Positions 53,122 through 61,992 of a DNA stretch of 64,000 nucleotides are shown here, one piece after another. The DNA is taken from contig NZ_CH672395.1 of NCBI RefSeq assembly GCF_000152985.1, positions 2,672,461-2,736,460 of the forward strand. The letters are read 5' to 3'. Positions within the stretch are counted from its first letter, which is position 1, and each line of letters begins with the position of its first letter. The DNA is from Leeuwenhoekiella blandensis MED217 (GTDB taxonomy: Bacteria; Bacteroidota; Bacteroidia; Flavobacteriales; Flavobacteriaceae). The position numbers were made by a program, and so were the translations under genes. The notes under the pieces were generated by a model. It worked only from the letters and a program-made list of their open reading frames with translations. It did not search any database and was not told the DNA's origin.

Positions 53122-54309
53122 TTAGATAACACCCAAAGCTTTACCTACTTTAGTAAAAGCAGCTACAGCTTTTGTAATATGCTCATCCTCGTGACCTGCA
53201 GAAAGCTGTACACGAATACGTGCTTTTTCTTTAGGCACCACCGGATAGAAAAAGGCAATAACATAAATACCTTCGTCCAATAATCGAGCTGCAAACTCCT
53301 GAGCTAGTTTTGCATCATAAAGCATTATAGGCACAATAGGATGCTCTCCCGGGATAATGTCAAAACCAGCATCGGTCATTTCTTTTCTAAAACGCTTCGC
53401 GTTATTTTGCACTTTTTTGATCAAGTCACCAGACTCGCTAAGCATATCGATCGCTTTGATCGAAGCTCCCGCAATTGCCGGTGCCAGAGTGTTTGAAAAT
53501 AAGTAAGGTCTTGATTTTTGACGCAACATATCAACAATTTCTTTGCGAGCTGCGGTAAAACCGCCCGAGGCTCCGCCAAGGGCTTTTCCATAAGTACCGG
53601 TAATGATGTCTACGCGACCCATTACTTTATTATACTCATGAGTTCCTTTACCGCTCTCACCAATGAATCCTGTGGCATGGCAATCGTCTACCATTACCAT
53701 TGCGTCATATTTTTCTGCCAGGTCACAAATTTTATCCAGCTGTGCGATGGTACCGTCCATTGAGAACACCCCATCGGTTACAATCAATTTTCTACGCGCT
53801 CCTGAAGCTTTTTTCAATTCTTCCTCAAGCGCTTCCATATCATTATTCTTATAACGGTGACGCGCTGCTTTACACAAACGTATTCCGTCTATGATACTTG
53901 CGTGATTCAATTCGTCTGAAATGATCGCGTCCTCTTTCGTCAAAATAGGTTCAAAAACACCTCCATTTGCATCAAATGCCGCAGCATACAGGATACAGTC
54001 TTCCATCCCTAAAAACTCAGCGGTCTTACGCTCTAACTCTTTATGAATATCCTGAGTCCCACAGATAAAACGCACTGAAGAAAGTCCAAACCCGTGACTT
54101 TGAATGGCTTCAATTCCCGCATTAATGATGTCAGGATGTGCTGAAAGTCCTAAGTAGTTATTAGCACAAAAGTTAAGCACCTCACTCCCCTGCTGCGTAT
54201 TGATTTCAGCACGCTGTGGTGTAGTAATGATGCGTTCTTCTTTATAAAGACCAGCTTCTTTTATCTCTTCTAATTCGTGTTGTATACTTTCTCTTACAGA
54301 TGTAAACAT
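53122..54309 (-). CDS. kbl: Glycine C-acetyltransferase (2-amino-3-ketobutyrate CoA ligase)
   Basis: PLP enzyme of 395 residues that splits 2-amino-3-oxobutyrate with CoA into glycine and acetyl-CoA. It has the NFCANNYLGLS start motif, FICGTQDIHKELE, MVDDCHATGF and the Schiff-base Lys242 in GTYGKALGG. It lies ten bases after tdh on the same strand, so the two form a threonine-degradation operon. The divergent Lrp-type regulator is the likely controller. Confidence 0.96.
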   Translation of the reverse strand: MFTSVRESIQHELEEIKEAGLYKEERIITTPQRAEINTQQGSEVLNFCANNYLGLSAHPDIINAGIEAIQSHGFGLSSVRFICGTQDIHKELERKTAEFLGMEDCILYAAAFDANGGVFEPILTKEDAIISDELNHASIIDGIRLCKAARHRYKNNDMEALEEELKKASGARRKLIVTDGVFSMDGTIAQLDKICDLAEKYDAMVMVDDCHATGFIGESGKGTHEYNKVMGRVDIITGTYGKALGGASGGFTAARKEIVDMLRQKSRPYLFSNTLAPAIAGASIKAIDMLSESGDLIKKVQNNAKRFRKEMTDAGFDIIPGEHPIVPIMLYDAKLAQEFAARLLDEGIYVIAFFYPVVPKEKARIRVQLSAGHEDEHITKAVAAFTKVGKALGVI

Positions 54310-54319
54310 GATTTTATTT

Positions 54320-55282
54320 TTAGGCGAAAACGCTCAGGTTTCTATTTTTTTTTAACTCCAGACGATAGATCATCTCTTCGGTCATACGCTTTAGATCGTA
54401 ACTGGGCTCCCAACCCCACTCTTCTCTGGCACAAGTATCGTCTAAAGAAATCGGCCAGCTTTCTGCAATTTGTTGACGGGAATCTGGTTGATAGGTCACC
54501 TCAAAAGCAGGAAATGTTTTCTTGATTTCTGCAGCGATAATTTCTGGGGAAAAACTCACTCCTTGAATGTTATAACCTACGGTCTTGATATCGCGTTTTG
54601 ACGCTTCCATCATTCTAATGGTAGCATCTATCGCGTCGTCCATATAGAGCATAGGAAGCTGTGTATCAGGCTTAAGATAACAAACAAATTCCTCATTATT
54701 AATGGCTTTATGAAAAATATCTACAGCATAATCTGTAGTTCCGCCGCCGGGTAACGACTGATAGCTAATTAAACCGGGATAGCGCAGGCAACGAACATCC
54801 ATATCATATTTTGCGTTATAATATCGTGCCCAGTGCTCTCCGGCTACTTTGCTAATACCGTAAACGGTAGTCGGATTGAGACCAAAATCCTGAGCTACGT
54901 GTTCCTGTCTAGCATCTGGACCAAAAACAGCAATCGAACTTGGGAAAAATACTTTCTGAACGTCATTCAAACGTGCAGCCTCTAAAACATTAAAAAATGT
55001 GGTATTGTTTAAATCCCAAGTTTTTAAAGGTTGCTGTTCTCCCTTCGCTGAAAGTACCGCTGCCAAATGGTAAATTTGAGTAATATGATGATTGCGTACC
55101 ACCTTATCCATGGCTTCAAGATTAGTCGCATCGAGCGTTAAGGTCTCGCAATTGAATTCGTCCCGAATATTTAGATCGGTTGCAACAACGGCTTCGCTTC
55201 CGTATTTGTATATTAAAGCTTCAGTTAAAGCTGTTCCCAGCTGACCAAAAGCTCCGGTAATCAATATTTTAGGTGTGCTCAT
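54320..55282 (-). CDS. tdh: L-threonine 3-dehydrogenase, SDR (epimerase-like) type
   Basis: NAD-dependent dehydrogenase of 320 residues oxidising threonine to 2-amino-3-oxobutyrate. It is of the short-chain GalE-like type, not the zinc alcohol-dehydrogenase type: Rossmann ITGAFGQLGTAL, FPSSIAVFGP and the catalytic YxxxK in TVYGISKVAGE. RYPGLISYQSLPGGGTTDYA is characteristic of SDR threonine dehydrogenases. Pairing with kbl makes the assignment strong. Confidence 0.94.
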   Translation of the reverse strand: MSTPKILITGAFGQLGTALTEALIYKYGSEAVVATDLNIRDEFNCETLTLDATNLEAMDKVVRNHHITQIYHLAAVLSAKGEQQPLKTWDLNNTTFFNVLEAARLNDVQKVFFPSSIAVFGPDARQEHVAQDFGLNPTTVYGISKVAGEHWARYYNAKYDMDVRCLRYPGLISYQSLPGGGTTDYAVDIFHKAINNEEFVCYLKPDTQLPMLYMDDAIDATIRMMEASKRDIKTVGYNIQGVSFSPEIIAAEIKKTFPAFEVTYQPDSRQQIAESWPISLDDTCAREEWGWEPSYDLKRMTEEMIYRLELKKNRNLSVFA

Positions 55283-55448
55283 ATCCTATCAATTTTTCAA
55301 TATAAAATTAGAAAACAGACAGAAACAACCTTTTAATTATCTGTTAAATAGAAAAAACTAAGTGTTTTATTCTGTTGAAACAAACTTTAAACCTATTTTT
55401 ATCTGATACGATCTATATATTATTATTCGTTCAGTAATTTTATCTGTC

Positions 55449-55913
55449 ATGACCGAAAAACTTGATGAAACCGACCTGAAAATTTTAAGAATTCTACAAG
55501 AGAATGCTAAAAAGACTACCAAAGAAATTGCAGAGCAATTGCACCTTACAGCTTCTCCGGTATATGAGCGTGTACGACGCTTAGAACAAAAAGGCTATAT
55601 TAAAAACTATGTAGCCTTGCTTGACAAGAAAATGCTCAATAGACCTGTGACCGCGATCTGTATGGTCTCGCTGCGCTATCACAATGAAGGATTTATTGAC
55701 ACTTTTGAGCGTCAGATCAAAGAGTTGGTAGAAGTTCAAGAATGTTATCATATGGCAGGTAAAGTAGATTTCTTCTTAAAAATCCACTTAGAAAGTCTAG
55801 AGGAATATCACGAGTTTGTGCGTACCAAACTCTCAAAAATTCAAAATATTGGCGTTTTGGAAAGCTATTTTGTGCTTAAAGAAATTTACAACACTACGAC
55901 CATCGCTATTTAA
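55449..55913 (+). CDS. Lrp/AsnC-family transcriptional regulator
   Basis: Regulator of 154 residues. The N-terminal winged HTH (DLKILRILQENAKKTTKEIA, LTASPVYERVRRLEQKG) precedes a C-terminal RAM/AsnC sensor domain (VQECYHMAGKVDFFLKI). It is divergent from tdh-kbl across a 166-bp A/T-rich gap, which fits amino-acid-responsive control of threonine breakdown. A near-match to the -7 box (TAATTTTA) precedes its ATG. Its stop overlaps the convergent phosphoesterase by 8 bp. Confidence 0.94.
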   Translation: MTEKLDETDLKILRILQENAKKTTKEIAEQLHLTASPVYERVRRLEQKGYIKNYVALLDKKMLNRPVTAICMVSLRYHNEGFIDTFERQIKELVEVQECYHMAGKVDFFLKIHLESLEEYHEFVRTKLSKIQNIGVLESYFVLKEIYNTTTIAI

Positions 55914-56826
55914 GCGGCGTTTTATAATCTGACGCCCGTTTAAAGCCTTGTATTTTTAAATGAGCTTCGTCGAGTTCTACGATACTAAAGCTATTGTTCT
56001 CGAGTCCCTCATAGTCTACCATTCCCAATTGGGTGATGTAGTGAATTCCCTTTATCGTTTTGAACTCTTCCTTGTGTACGTGTCCGTGAAAACATGCGAC
56101 CACTTTTTGAGAAGCTTCCATAACCTCCTGCACTTCTTGATGATTGGTAACATGAAACTTTGAACCTTCTTTATAAAAGGGATAAAGCGGATGATGACAA
56201 AAAACTAAAACAGGCTTTTGCGCTTGGCTCAAAGTCTGCTTAAACCAACGTAACTCTTCCTGCGGTATGTTTGCGTCTTCCCAGTCGGCACCTTCAGCAT
56301 AAAAATGATCAGTTCCTTCTGCATCATAATTTGCATCCAGCACAACACAAACAAACGCTGAAGTTTCAAATGAATAATAACTTTTGGCCTGCTTCTGTCC
56401 TGTATTTTTGATAGTATTTAAGAAGTCGGTTTTACGTATGCTGTCTACATCGTGATTCCCCAATGCGTGATAGCCATCACCATTATAAGTTTGAAAAACA
56501 GTCTCGATTTCCTGCAAATACTTTAAAGTCTCTTGCTGATTTGCTTCTGCCCCTTGATCTTTAAAATCTCCCAAATGAATTAAAAAATCCAGTTGTCCTT
56601 CATTTAAAGCTTCAATTGCTTCTTTCATTTTTGGTAAAGCATCGCGGTAAAAACGCGTTCCTGCCGGTTCACGATCTGCATAATGCGAATCTGTAATGAT
56701 CCCAAAACGCAAGGGTTTTACAACGTTCTTAGCACTCCAAAGTACGCTTGGCATAGCGAGTACTGTGGTTCCGCTAAGGGCAAAAAGTTTGAGAGAACTG
56801 CGTCGACTTATGCTGGCTTGTTTCAT
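55906..56826 (-). CDS. Tat-exported calcineurin-like metallophosphoesterase
   Basis: Phosphoesterase of 306 residues. The N-terminus has a twin-arginine signal (SRRSSLKL, then a Thr/Val/Leu-rich helix and a cleavage region near 31). Metal-site motifs are FGIITDSHYAD, IHLGDFKDQG, ALGNHDVDS, FCHHPLYP and CFHGHVH, a full calcineurin-like set. Folding before export suggests cofactor loading in the cytoplasm. The substrate could be a phosphodiester or nucleotide. It is not related in layout to the giant phosphoesterase at 29124. Confidence 0.92.
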   Translation of the reverse strand: MKQASISRRSSLKLFALSGTTVLAMPSVLWSAKNVVKPLRFGIITDSHYADREPAGTRFYRDALPKMKEAIEALNEGQLDFLIHLGDFKDQGAEANQQETLKYLQEIETVFQTYNGDGYHALGNHDVDSIRKTDFLNTIKNTGQKQAKSYYSFETSAFVCVVLDANYDAEGTDHFYAEGADWEDANIPQEELRWFKQTLSQAQKPVLVFCHHPLYPFYKEGSKFHVTNHQEVQEVMEASQKVVACFHGHVHKEEFKTIKGIHYITQLGMVDYEGLENNSFSIVELDEAHLKIQGFKRASDYKTPLK

Positions 56827-56952
56827 AGATCACAAATTTAGATTTAATCTAATAGATAAAAACTCTCCCGTTATAGTTTAAAGATTTATTAAAGAGTTGA
56901 GTGGCGGTAGCAGATTTAGTAAACTTGAATATAACCTTTAAAATACGCTATT

Positions 56953-57951
56953 TTGAAAGAATTGATGCTTTCCCTACTTTGTTGTTTCGGTATGTTTTTT
57001 CTTCAAGCTCAAGAAGATCAATTAGAATTGCTAGACCTTCAACTGGCAAATTATGAGTATCCTTATGAAGTGACTTCTATTGAGGTACACGCTCAAAACC
57101 AAACGCTCGAAATGGCTTTTATGGATGTCAAACCGAAGAACTACAACGGGAAAAACATCGTGCTATTACACGGTAAAAACTTTAACGGTGCGTATTGGAG
57201 AACCACAATTGAAGCCTTGACCGCAGAAGGTTTTCGTGTGATCGTCCCCGATCAAATAGGATTTGGAAAATCGGCTAAGCCCGATTATTTTCAATATACG
57301 TTTCAGCAATTAGCATTGAATACCAAAGCTGTTTTAGACAGTATTGGTGTTGAAAAAACAGCAGTCTTAGGACATTCGATGGGCGGAATGCTCGCCACCC
57401 GATTTGCTTTGATGTTCCCTGAAACAACCGAAAAATTGATCTTAGAAAATCCTATTGGTCTCGAAGATTGGAAGTTGAAAGTACCTTACAAACCGGTTGA
57501 ATGGTGGTATAAAAACGAACTTAAAAAGAGTTATTCCTCCATAAAAAACTATCAACTAGAAAGTTATTACGACGGGAATTGGGATCCTTCTTATGATGAA
57601 TGGGTAAATCTTTTAGCAGGCTGGACGCTTAATTCTGATTATGAAACCATCGCTTGGAATGCAGCGCTTACCTACGAAATGGTGTTTACCCAACCGGTCG
57701 TTTATGAGTTTGAAAAAGTTAGTGTTCCCACCTTACTCATCATCGGCACGCGAGATCGTACTGCGCTAGGTAAGAATCTGGTAAGTGACGAAGTACGCAA
57801 AACGATGGGGCTGTATGACAAATTAGGGAAAACTACACAACAGAAAATCCCTAACAGTCAATTGGTTGAAATTCCCAACACCGGTCACCTGCCGCACATT
57901 GAGCGTTTTGAAAAATTTATTGCACCTTTGAAGACCTTTTTAAGCAATTAA
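56953..57951 (+). CDS. Exported alpha/beta hydrolase (TTG start)
   Basis: Alpha/beta-hydrolase of 332 residues. The TTG start gives MKELMLSLLCCFGMFFLQAQ, a reasonable signal peptide; an ATG four codons in would lose its charge. The nucleophile is Ser142 in GHSMGG, the oxyanion region is LLHGKNFNG, the acid probably Asp in GTRDRTA and His312 in NTGHLPHIE. It is likely an esterase or C-C hydrolase. Its stop is directly followed by the ATG of the RDD gene, so the two are cotranscribed. Confidence 0.9.
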   Translation: MKELMLSLLCCFGMFFLQAQEDQLELLDLQLANYEYPYEVTSIEVHAQNQTLEMAFMDVKPKNYNGKNIVLLHGKNFNGAYWRTTIEALTAEGFRVIVPDQIGFGKSAKPDYFQYTFQQLALNTKAVLDSIGVEKTAVLGHSMGGMLATRFALMFPETTEKLILENPIGLEDWKLKVPYKPVEWWYKNELKKSYSSIKNYQLESYYDGNWDPSYDEWVNLLAGWTLNSDYETIAWNAALTYEMVFTQPVVYEFEKVSVPTLLIIGTRDRTALGKNLVSDEVRKTMGLYDKLGKTTQQKIPNSQLVEIPNTGHLPHIERFEKFIAPLKTFLSN

Positions 57952-58551
57952 ATGAGTTCAGATCAAAACCCACAAATCAATCTTAAACAAAGTTCTGATG
58001 AAGAACTGGTAAAAATCATTACGGTTCAGGTACATCACTATGAACCGCATACCGTTAAAGCTGCAGAAGCCGAAATCGAACGCCGTGGAATTGACAAAAT
58101 GCGTATGGCGCATCTAGTTAAAAAAGTAGCTCAAGAAAATACTGCAGTTCAAGAAATTCAGGATTATGTAACCACAACCTGGATGCGGTTTGTGAATTTT
58201 TTAATCGACTTTATCGTGTTTGTATTGTTGGTACTCATAGGCAGTTTATCCCTAGATTCGGTTTTTGTGACCTCAAATAGTGATTTCCTTTTATTCATAG
58301 GTTACGGAATGGTGATCCTTATCTTTTTGCTATATCACGGCATTGCAGAATTCTTTTTTCAGAAAACCGTAGGTAAATATGTTACAAATACCAGAGTAGT
58401 GACCAAAGATGGTAAAAAGCCTGGAGCAGGCACTATTGCATTACGCACACTATGCAGGTTGATTCCTTTTGATCGTATTTCTTTTTTAATTACTAAAAAC
58501 GGCTTTCACGATCGTTTTTCTAACACTAAGGTAATAAAAGACCCCAGCTAA
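57952..58551 (+). CDS. RDD-family membrane protein
   Basis: Inner-membrane protein of 199 residues. A soluble N-terminal segment (1-75) precedes an RDD domain with helices at about 82-104 and 110-132 (FVNFLIDFIVF with the Asp of the RDD motif, then FFQKTVGKYVTNTRVV). Function is unresolved; some RDD proteins take part in ion transport. The start codon immediately follows the stop of the hydrolase gene. Its last bases contribute to a hairpin that probably ends the convergent M28 gene. Confidence 0.88.
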   Translation: MSSDQNPQINLKQSSDEELVKIITVQVHHYEPHTVKAAEAEIERRGIDKMRMAHLVKKVAQENTAVQEIQDYVTTTWMRFVNFLIDFIVFVLLVLIGSLSLDSVFVTSNSDFLLFIGYGMVILIFLLYHGIAEFFFQKTVGKYVTNTRVVTKDGKKPGAGTIALRTLCRLIPFDRISFLITKNGFHDRFSNTKVIKDPS

Positions 58552-58562
58552 AAACTGAGGTC
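58533..58562 (-). terminator. Terminator of the M28 gene, within the RDD gene's 3' end
   Basis: An 8-bp stem (58540-58547 with 58555-58562, one wobble) with a 7-base loop is followed on the minus strand by TTTTATTA. It overlaps the RDD stop codon; the plus strand lacks a T run. Confidence 0.5.
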
Positions 58563-58586
58563 CATTACACGTTTATTTGAAGTGTT

Positions 58587-60776
58587 TTATCCCATTTTTA
58601 CGAGTTCGTCAAGTTTACTCTTAAAGGTAGTAAAGGTCTTTGCCAGCTTTTCAATTTGCTCTTGAGCCTCTTTAAAATTCTTTTGTTCGATCGCTTCGCG
58701 CACGCCGGGTAAGGTTTTTACGCCATAACCTGTATAGAATCCCGGAGCGTAAATTTGATGTTTGAACCAAGGACGTCTAGGCAATCCGCTGTCGCTTAAT
58801 AAAGCTTTTTCAAGATCTTTCAGCTTAGCATTTACCATTTTCTGTTTTGATGCACTTAAGCTGGTAAAATCGGTTTTTGAAAATTCCTGAACGCTTACTT
58901 TTACTGAAGCTAAAGCATTTTGCAAGGGTGAGAAGTCAAGGTAAGGCACATCGCTTTCTGCTTCGGGAGCCTTCAAATTATCTTTAGGATCTGCGGCGAG
59001 CACATAGGCTTTTTCGGCAACCAGTTGCTGTTGCTTTTCAGCTTGCTTACGCATGGAATTGGTGGTTTCAATAACCTCATCCATATATTCTGAAACCGTT
59101 TTATACCACGCATTCAATTCAAAGGGTAAAATATCGGCATTTGCCATCCGCAGGGTAATATGGCCGGCAGTTTTTGCTAAAGTCACTCCGTATTCAAAAC
59201 CGGGATCTTTAAAGCGCGTATAATGCGTGTAACTGTCAAAAATCGTATGGTATTCTCCACCCGAACTTTCACCACCAAAACCAAGGTTTAATGAAGGGAT
59301 CCCGGTATGCTGAATAAACGGCGTATAATCTGATCCTGAGCCTAAGGCTGAAAGTCCAAAAGAACTGTCACGTCCAGAAACTTTAGCGGCCGCAGCGCGA
59401 CGTTCTACAAGTGAAACTCCCGTTTGCGGATCTTTGATGTCGCCGGCGATTTCCTTAACCATGGTTTCCAGCGTATGCGAGCCGCCTACTCCTAAAAATC
59501 CGCGACCGTTTCCATCGGTATTGATATATACCACAGCTTTTTCTTTAAGTAGGTCCTGATGATCCTCTACCCATTCGGTAGAACCGATCAAGCCAGGTTC
59601 CTCAGCATCCCACGCACAATACACGATCGTACGTTTTGGCTTCTTTCCGGCTTTTGCCAATTCTCCTACAGCACGAGCTTCTTCCATCAAGGCCACCATT
59701 CCGCTTACAGGGTCTGAGGCACCGTGAACCCAAGCATCGTGATGATTCCCACGCATCACCCACTCGTCTGGATACGTAGCTCCTTTAAGTTTTGCAATAA
59801 CATTATACGCCGGCTGCAACTGCCAATCAAACGCTAATTTTAAATGCACTTTTGCCGGTCCCGGACCTATATGATACGTCACCGGTAAACCTCCTCGCCA
59901 TGAAGCGGGCGCAACCGGACCTTCTAAGGCTTCCAGAAAGGGTTTTGCATCGGCATACGAAATAGGCAATACCGGGATTTTGGTTATGGTAGGAGCATCT
60001 TTACGGTGGAGACGCTTGGCATTTTTGGTCGCTCCATAACCCGGTGTTAATACGTCTCCCGGGTATAAAGGCATATCCATCACACTCCCGCGTTGTACGC
60101 CGGTTTCGGGCTTAAAAGCACCTTCGGGATACACATCACCTTGCACATAACCATCATCTGCGGGGTCAGAATAAATGATACAACCTATCGCTCCTTTTTC
60201 GGCGGCGAGCTTTGGTTTGATACCGCGCCACGAACCGTAATACTTCGCAATGACTATCTTCCCCTTAACGTCAATACCCAATTTTTCTAGTTCTTCATAA
60301 TCCTTAGGGACGCCATAGTTCACAAATACCAGCTCTGCAGTCACATCACCATCTGTAGAAAAGGCATTGTAACTGGGCAATAGGGCTTCGCCCTGCTGGG
60401 TGTATTTATCTTCGGCAATAGGCTCTGGTGCTAAAGCGGCTTTGAATGTAGTAGGTTCCGTAAGCTCTAAAAGTCGAAGCTTGGGATACGGAAACAACAC
60501 CTGATACTCATCAATCTCAGCATCGTACCCCCAGGATTCAAACTGTTTTTTCATCCATTCGGCATTCTTTTTACCATATTCGGTACCAACATAATGGGGT
60601 TCTGCAGCCATAAACTGCATCCAATCGTCAAGATTTTCTTTTTTCAGCTTAGCGTCAAATTGCGCTTCTAAAGCCAACTGATCTTGTGCGCTTTCAGGAG
60701 AAAATCCTTGAATAGTTTGCGCTATTGCTGTGTACGAAAACGCATAGAGCAACAACAAAACGTAATGTTTTTTCAT
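58587..60776 (-). CDS. M28-family metallopeptidase (glutamate-carboxypeptidase II-like)
   Basis: Exported peptidase of 729 residues with signal peptide (1-19, AIAQ). It has an N-terminal helical part, a PA (protease-associated) domain at about 120-280, the M28 catalytic domain from about 330, and a C-terminal transferrin-receptor-like dimerisation domain. Two-zinc ligands are seen in GNHHDAWVHGASDP, AWDAEEPGLIGS (with the catalytic Glu), INTDGNG and EYHTIFDSY. This is the layout of human GCPII. It probably removes C-terminal acidic residues from peptides in the periplasm. Confidence 0.94.
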   Translation of the reverse strand: MKKHYVLLLLYAFSYTAIAQTIQGFSPESAQDQLALEAQFDAKLKKENLDDWMQFMAAEPHYVGTEYGKKNAEWMKKQFESWGYDAEIDEYQVLFPYPKLRLLELTEPTTFKAALAPEPIAEDKYTQQGEALLPSYNAFSTDGDVTAELVFVNYGVPKDYEELEKLGIDVKGKIVIAKYYGSWRGIKPKLAAEKGAIGCIIYSDPADDGYVQGDVYPEGAFKPETGVQRGSVMDMPLYPGDVLTPGYGATKNAKRLHRKDAPTITKIPVLPISYADAKPFLEALEGPVAPASWRGGLPVTYHIGPGPAKVHLKLAFDWQLQPAYNVIAKLKGATYPDEWVMRGNHHDAWVHGASDPVSGMVALMEEARAVGELAKAGKKPKRTIVYCAWDAEEPGLIGSTEWVEDHQDLLKEKAVVYINTDGNGRGFLGVGGSHTLETMVKEIAGDIKDPQTGVSLVERRAAAAKVSGRDSSFGLSALGSGSDYTPFIQHTGIPSLNLGFGGESSGGEYHTIFDSYTHYTRFKDPGFEYGVTLAKTAGHITLRMANADILPFELNAWYKTVSEYMDEVIETTNSMRKQAEKQQQLVAEKAYVLAADPKDNLKAPEAESDVPYLDFSPLQNALASVKVSVQEFSKTDFTSLSASKQKMVNAKLKDLEKALLSDSGLPRRPWFKHQIYAPGFYTGYGVKTLPGVREAIEQKNFKEAQEQIEKLAKTFTTFKSKLDELVKMG

Positions 60777-61002
60777 AAATAATTCCTTGTGTTAGTTTAG
60801 ACTTGATGCTCATAAGTTAAGAAATAACTCCGGGGCAACTCTCATACACTAACCTAAGCAGGTCACTTTTATGAATTCTAAAAATATTGAGGAGTTAATT
60901 GATTAAATTGGCAAGAATTTATTTTGATGTACCTTGAAAAAATAATGCGTTTTGTTTATCGTTTTAGACTAATTTCGCCCGCCTTAAAAACTAAAAAATT
61001 AG

Positions 61003-61446
61003 ATGCAAAAGAAAGCACTTATACAAGAATTACGCTTACGCTTAAATGCAAAACTCAACCAATTGCAGGAAACAAAAGCCAATCTTATCGAGTCGCGTGA
61101 CAGCGATACCAAAAGTAGCGCCGGAGATAAATATGAGACGGGGGTAGAAATGATTCAGCAGGAACTGGAGCGTACGCAAGGGCAAATCGATCAAGTAGAA
61201 AGACAGAAGGATTTTTTAAACCGCATCAGTATGACGCCCAATACAATTATTGGCGAAGGAAGCTTGGTCATCACAGACAAAGCAAAATACCTTATCGGGA
61301 TTCCTTATGGCGAACTCAAACTGGAAACCGGCAATGTGTACTGTATCTCTAGCGCGTCACCTATTGGCGAACTACTTACCGGCGCACAAAAGGATGATGT
61401 TATCAGTTTTAGAGAACAGAAGTTCACGGTAACCGAAATTCATTAA
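61003..61446 (+). CDS. GreA/GreB-like transcription factor
   Basis: Protein of 147 residues. The N-terminal part (1-75) is a coiled coil with acidic and polar residues at its turn (DSDTKSSAGDKYETG), which matches the tip that enters the RNA-polymerase secondary channel in Gre factors. The C-terminal part (about 85-147) has the Gre C-domain pattern ASPIGELLTGAQKDDVISF. It is shorter and more divergent than GreA, so it may be a Gre-family regulator rather than the main cleavage factor. It converges with the receiver-domain gene with a 4-bp overlap. Confidence 0.78.
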   Translation: MQKKALIQELRLRLNAKLNQLQETKANLIESRDSDTKSSAGDKYETGVEMIQQELERTQGQIDQVERQKDFLNRISMTPNTIIGEGSLVITDKAKYLIGIPYGELKLETGNVYCISSASPIGELLTGAQKDDVISFREQKFTVTEIH

Positions 61447-61850
61447 CCCGTAGCCAATAAAGATTGAACCATATTTAAAAGCGCATTAGGTCTGATAGGT
61501 CGTTCAATATAACCTTTAACTAAAATATGATCTGCAAAAGCTGCCTTTTGTAGGGAACCAGGATCCAGCATCATAAAGACCTCTGTGCGCTTATCGATCT
61601 GCGGCTGAAAGGTTTCGATCTCTGAGAGAAATCTTGCTATACAGTGTGAAGATAAATTACCTGAAAGCAGAATGGTATCAGGATATTCCTTAATAGTAAA
61701 GCGCTGCTCACCTAAAAAGTACTTATATCCCGCTTCACAAGAATCAAAACGTTTGATGACGATTTGGCCATATTCGTTCTTAATCAGACGCTCAATGAGA
61801 TCTCGGTTCACCCGATCTTCATCAATTATGTAAATCACTTTTGCAGACAT
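61443..61850 (-). CDS. Degenerate response-regulator receiver protein
   Basis: Single receiver-like domain of 135 residues. The acidic pocket is kept (Asp10 and Asp12 in IIDEDRVNRD), but the phosphoacceptor position reads Ser63 (TILLSGNLSS) where Asp is expected. The conserved Lys before the last proline is Arg117 (GYIERP). It is therefore unlikely to be phosphorylated in the usual way and may act as a protein-interaction module. No output domain is present. It lies between glyA and the Gre-like gene. Confidence 0.82.
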   Translation of the reverse strand: MSAKVIYIIDEDRVNRDLIERLIKNEYGQIVIKRFDSCEAGYKYFLGEQRFTIKEYPDTILLSGNLSSHCIARFLSEIETFQPQIDKRTEVFMMLDPGSLQKAAFADHILVKGYIERPIRPNALLNMVQSLLATG

Positions 61851-61935
61851 CGTTACCCCTAATTTGATGACTATAAATTATATTAAAACACTCGGCGAAA
61901 TAAAATCATCCTGCGCTATCCTGATTCTTTTTTAA

Positions 61936-61964
61936 CAAAAAAACCGACCATCTAGGTCGGTTTT
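61936..61964 (-). terminator. Terminator after glyA
   Basis: A 10-bp perfect stem (61940-61949 with 61955-61964) with a 5-base loop. On the minus strand the stem is followed by a T-rich tract. It lies 28 bases beyond the glyA stop. Confidence 0.82.
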
Positions 61965-61992
61965 CATCAAAGTAACTTGTAAATAAGTTATA

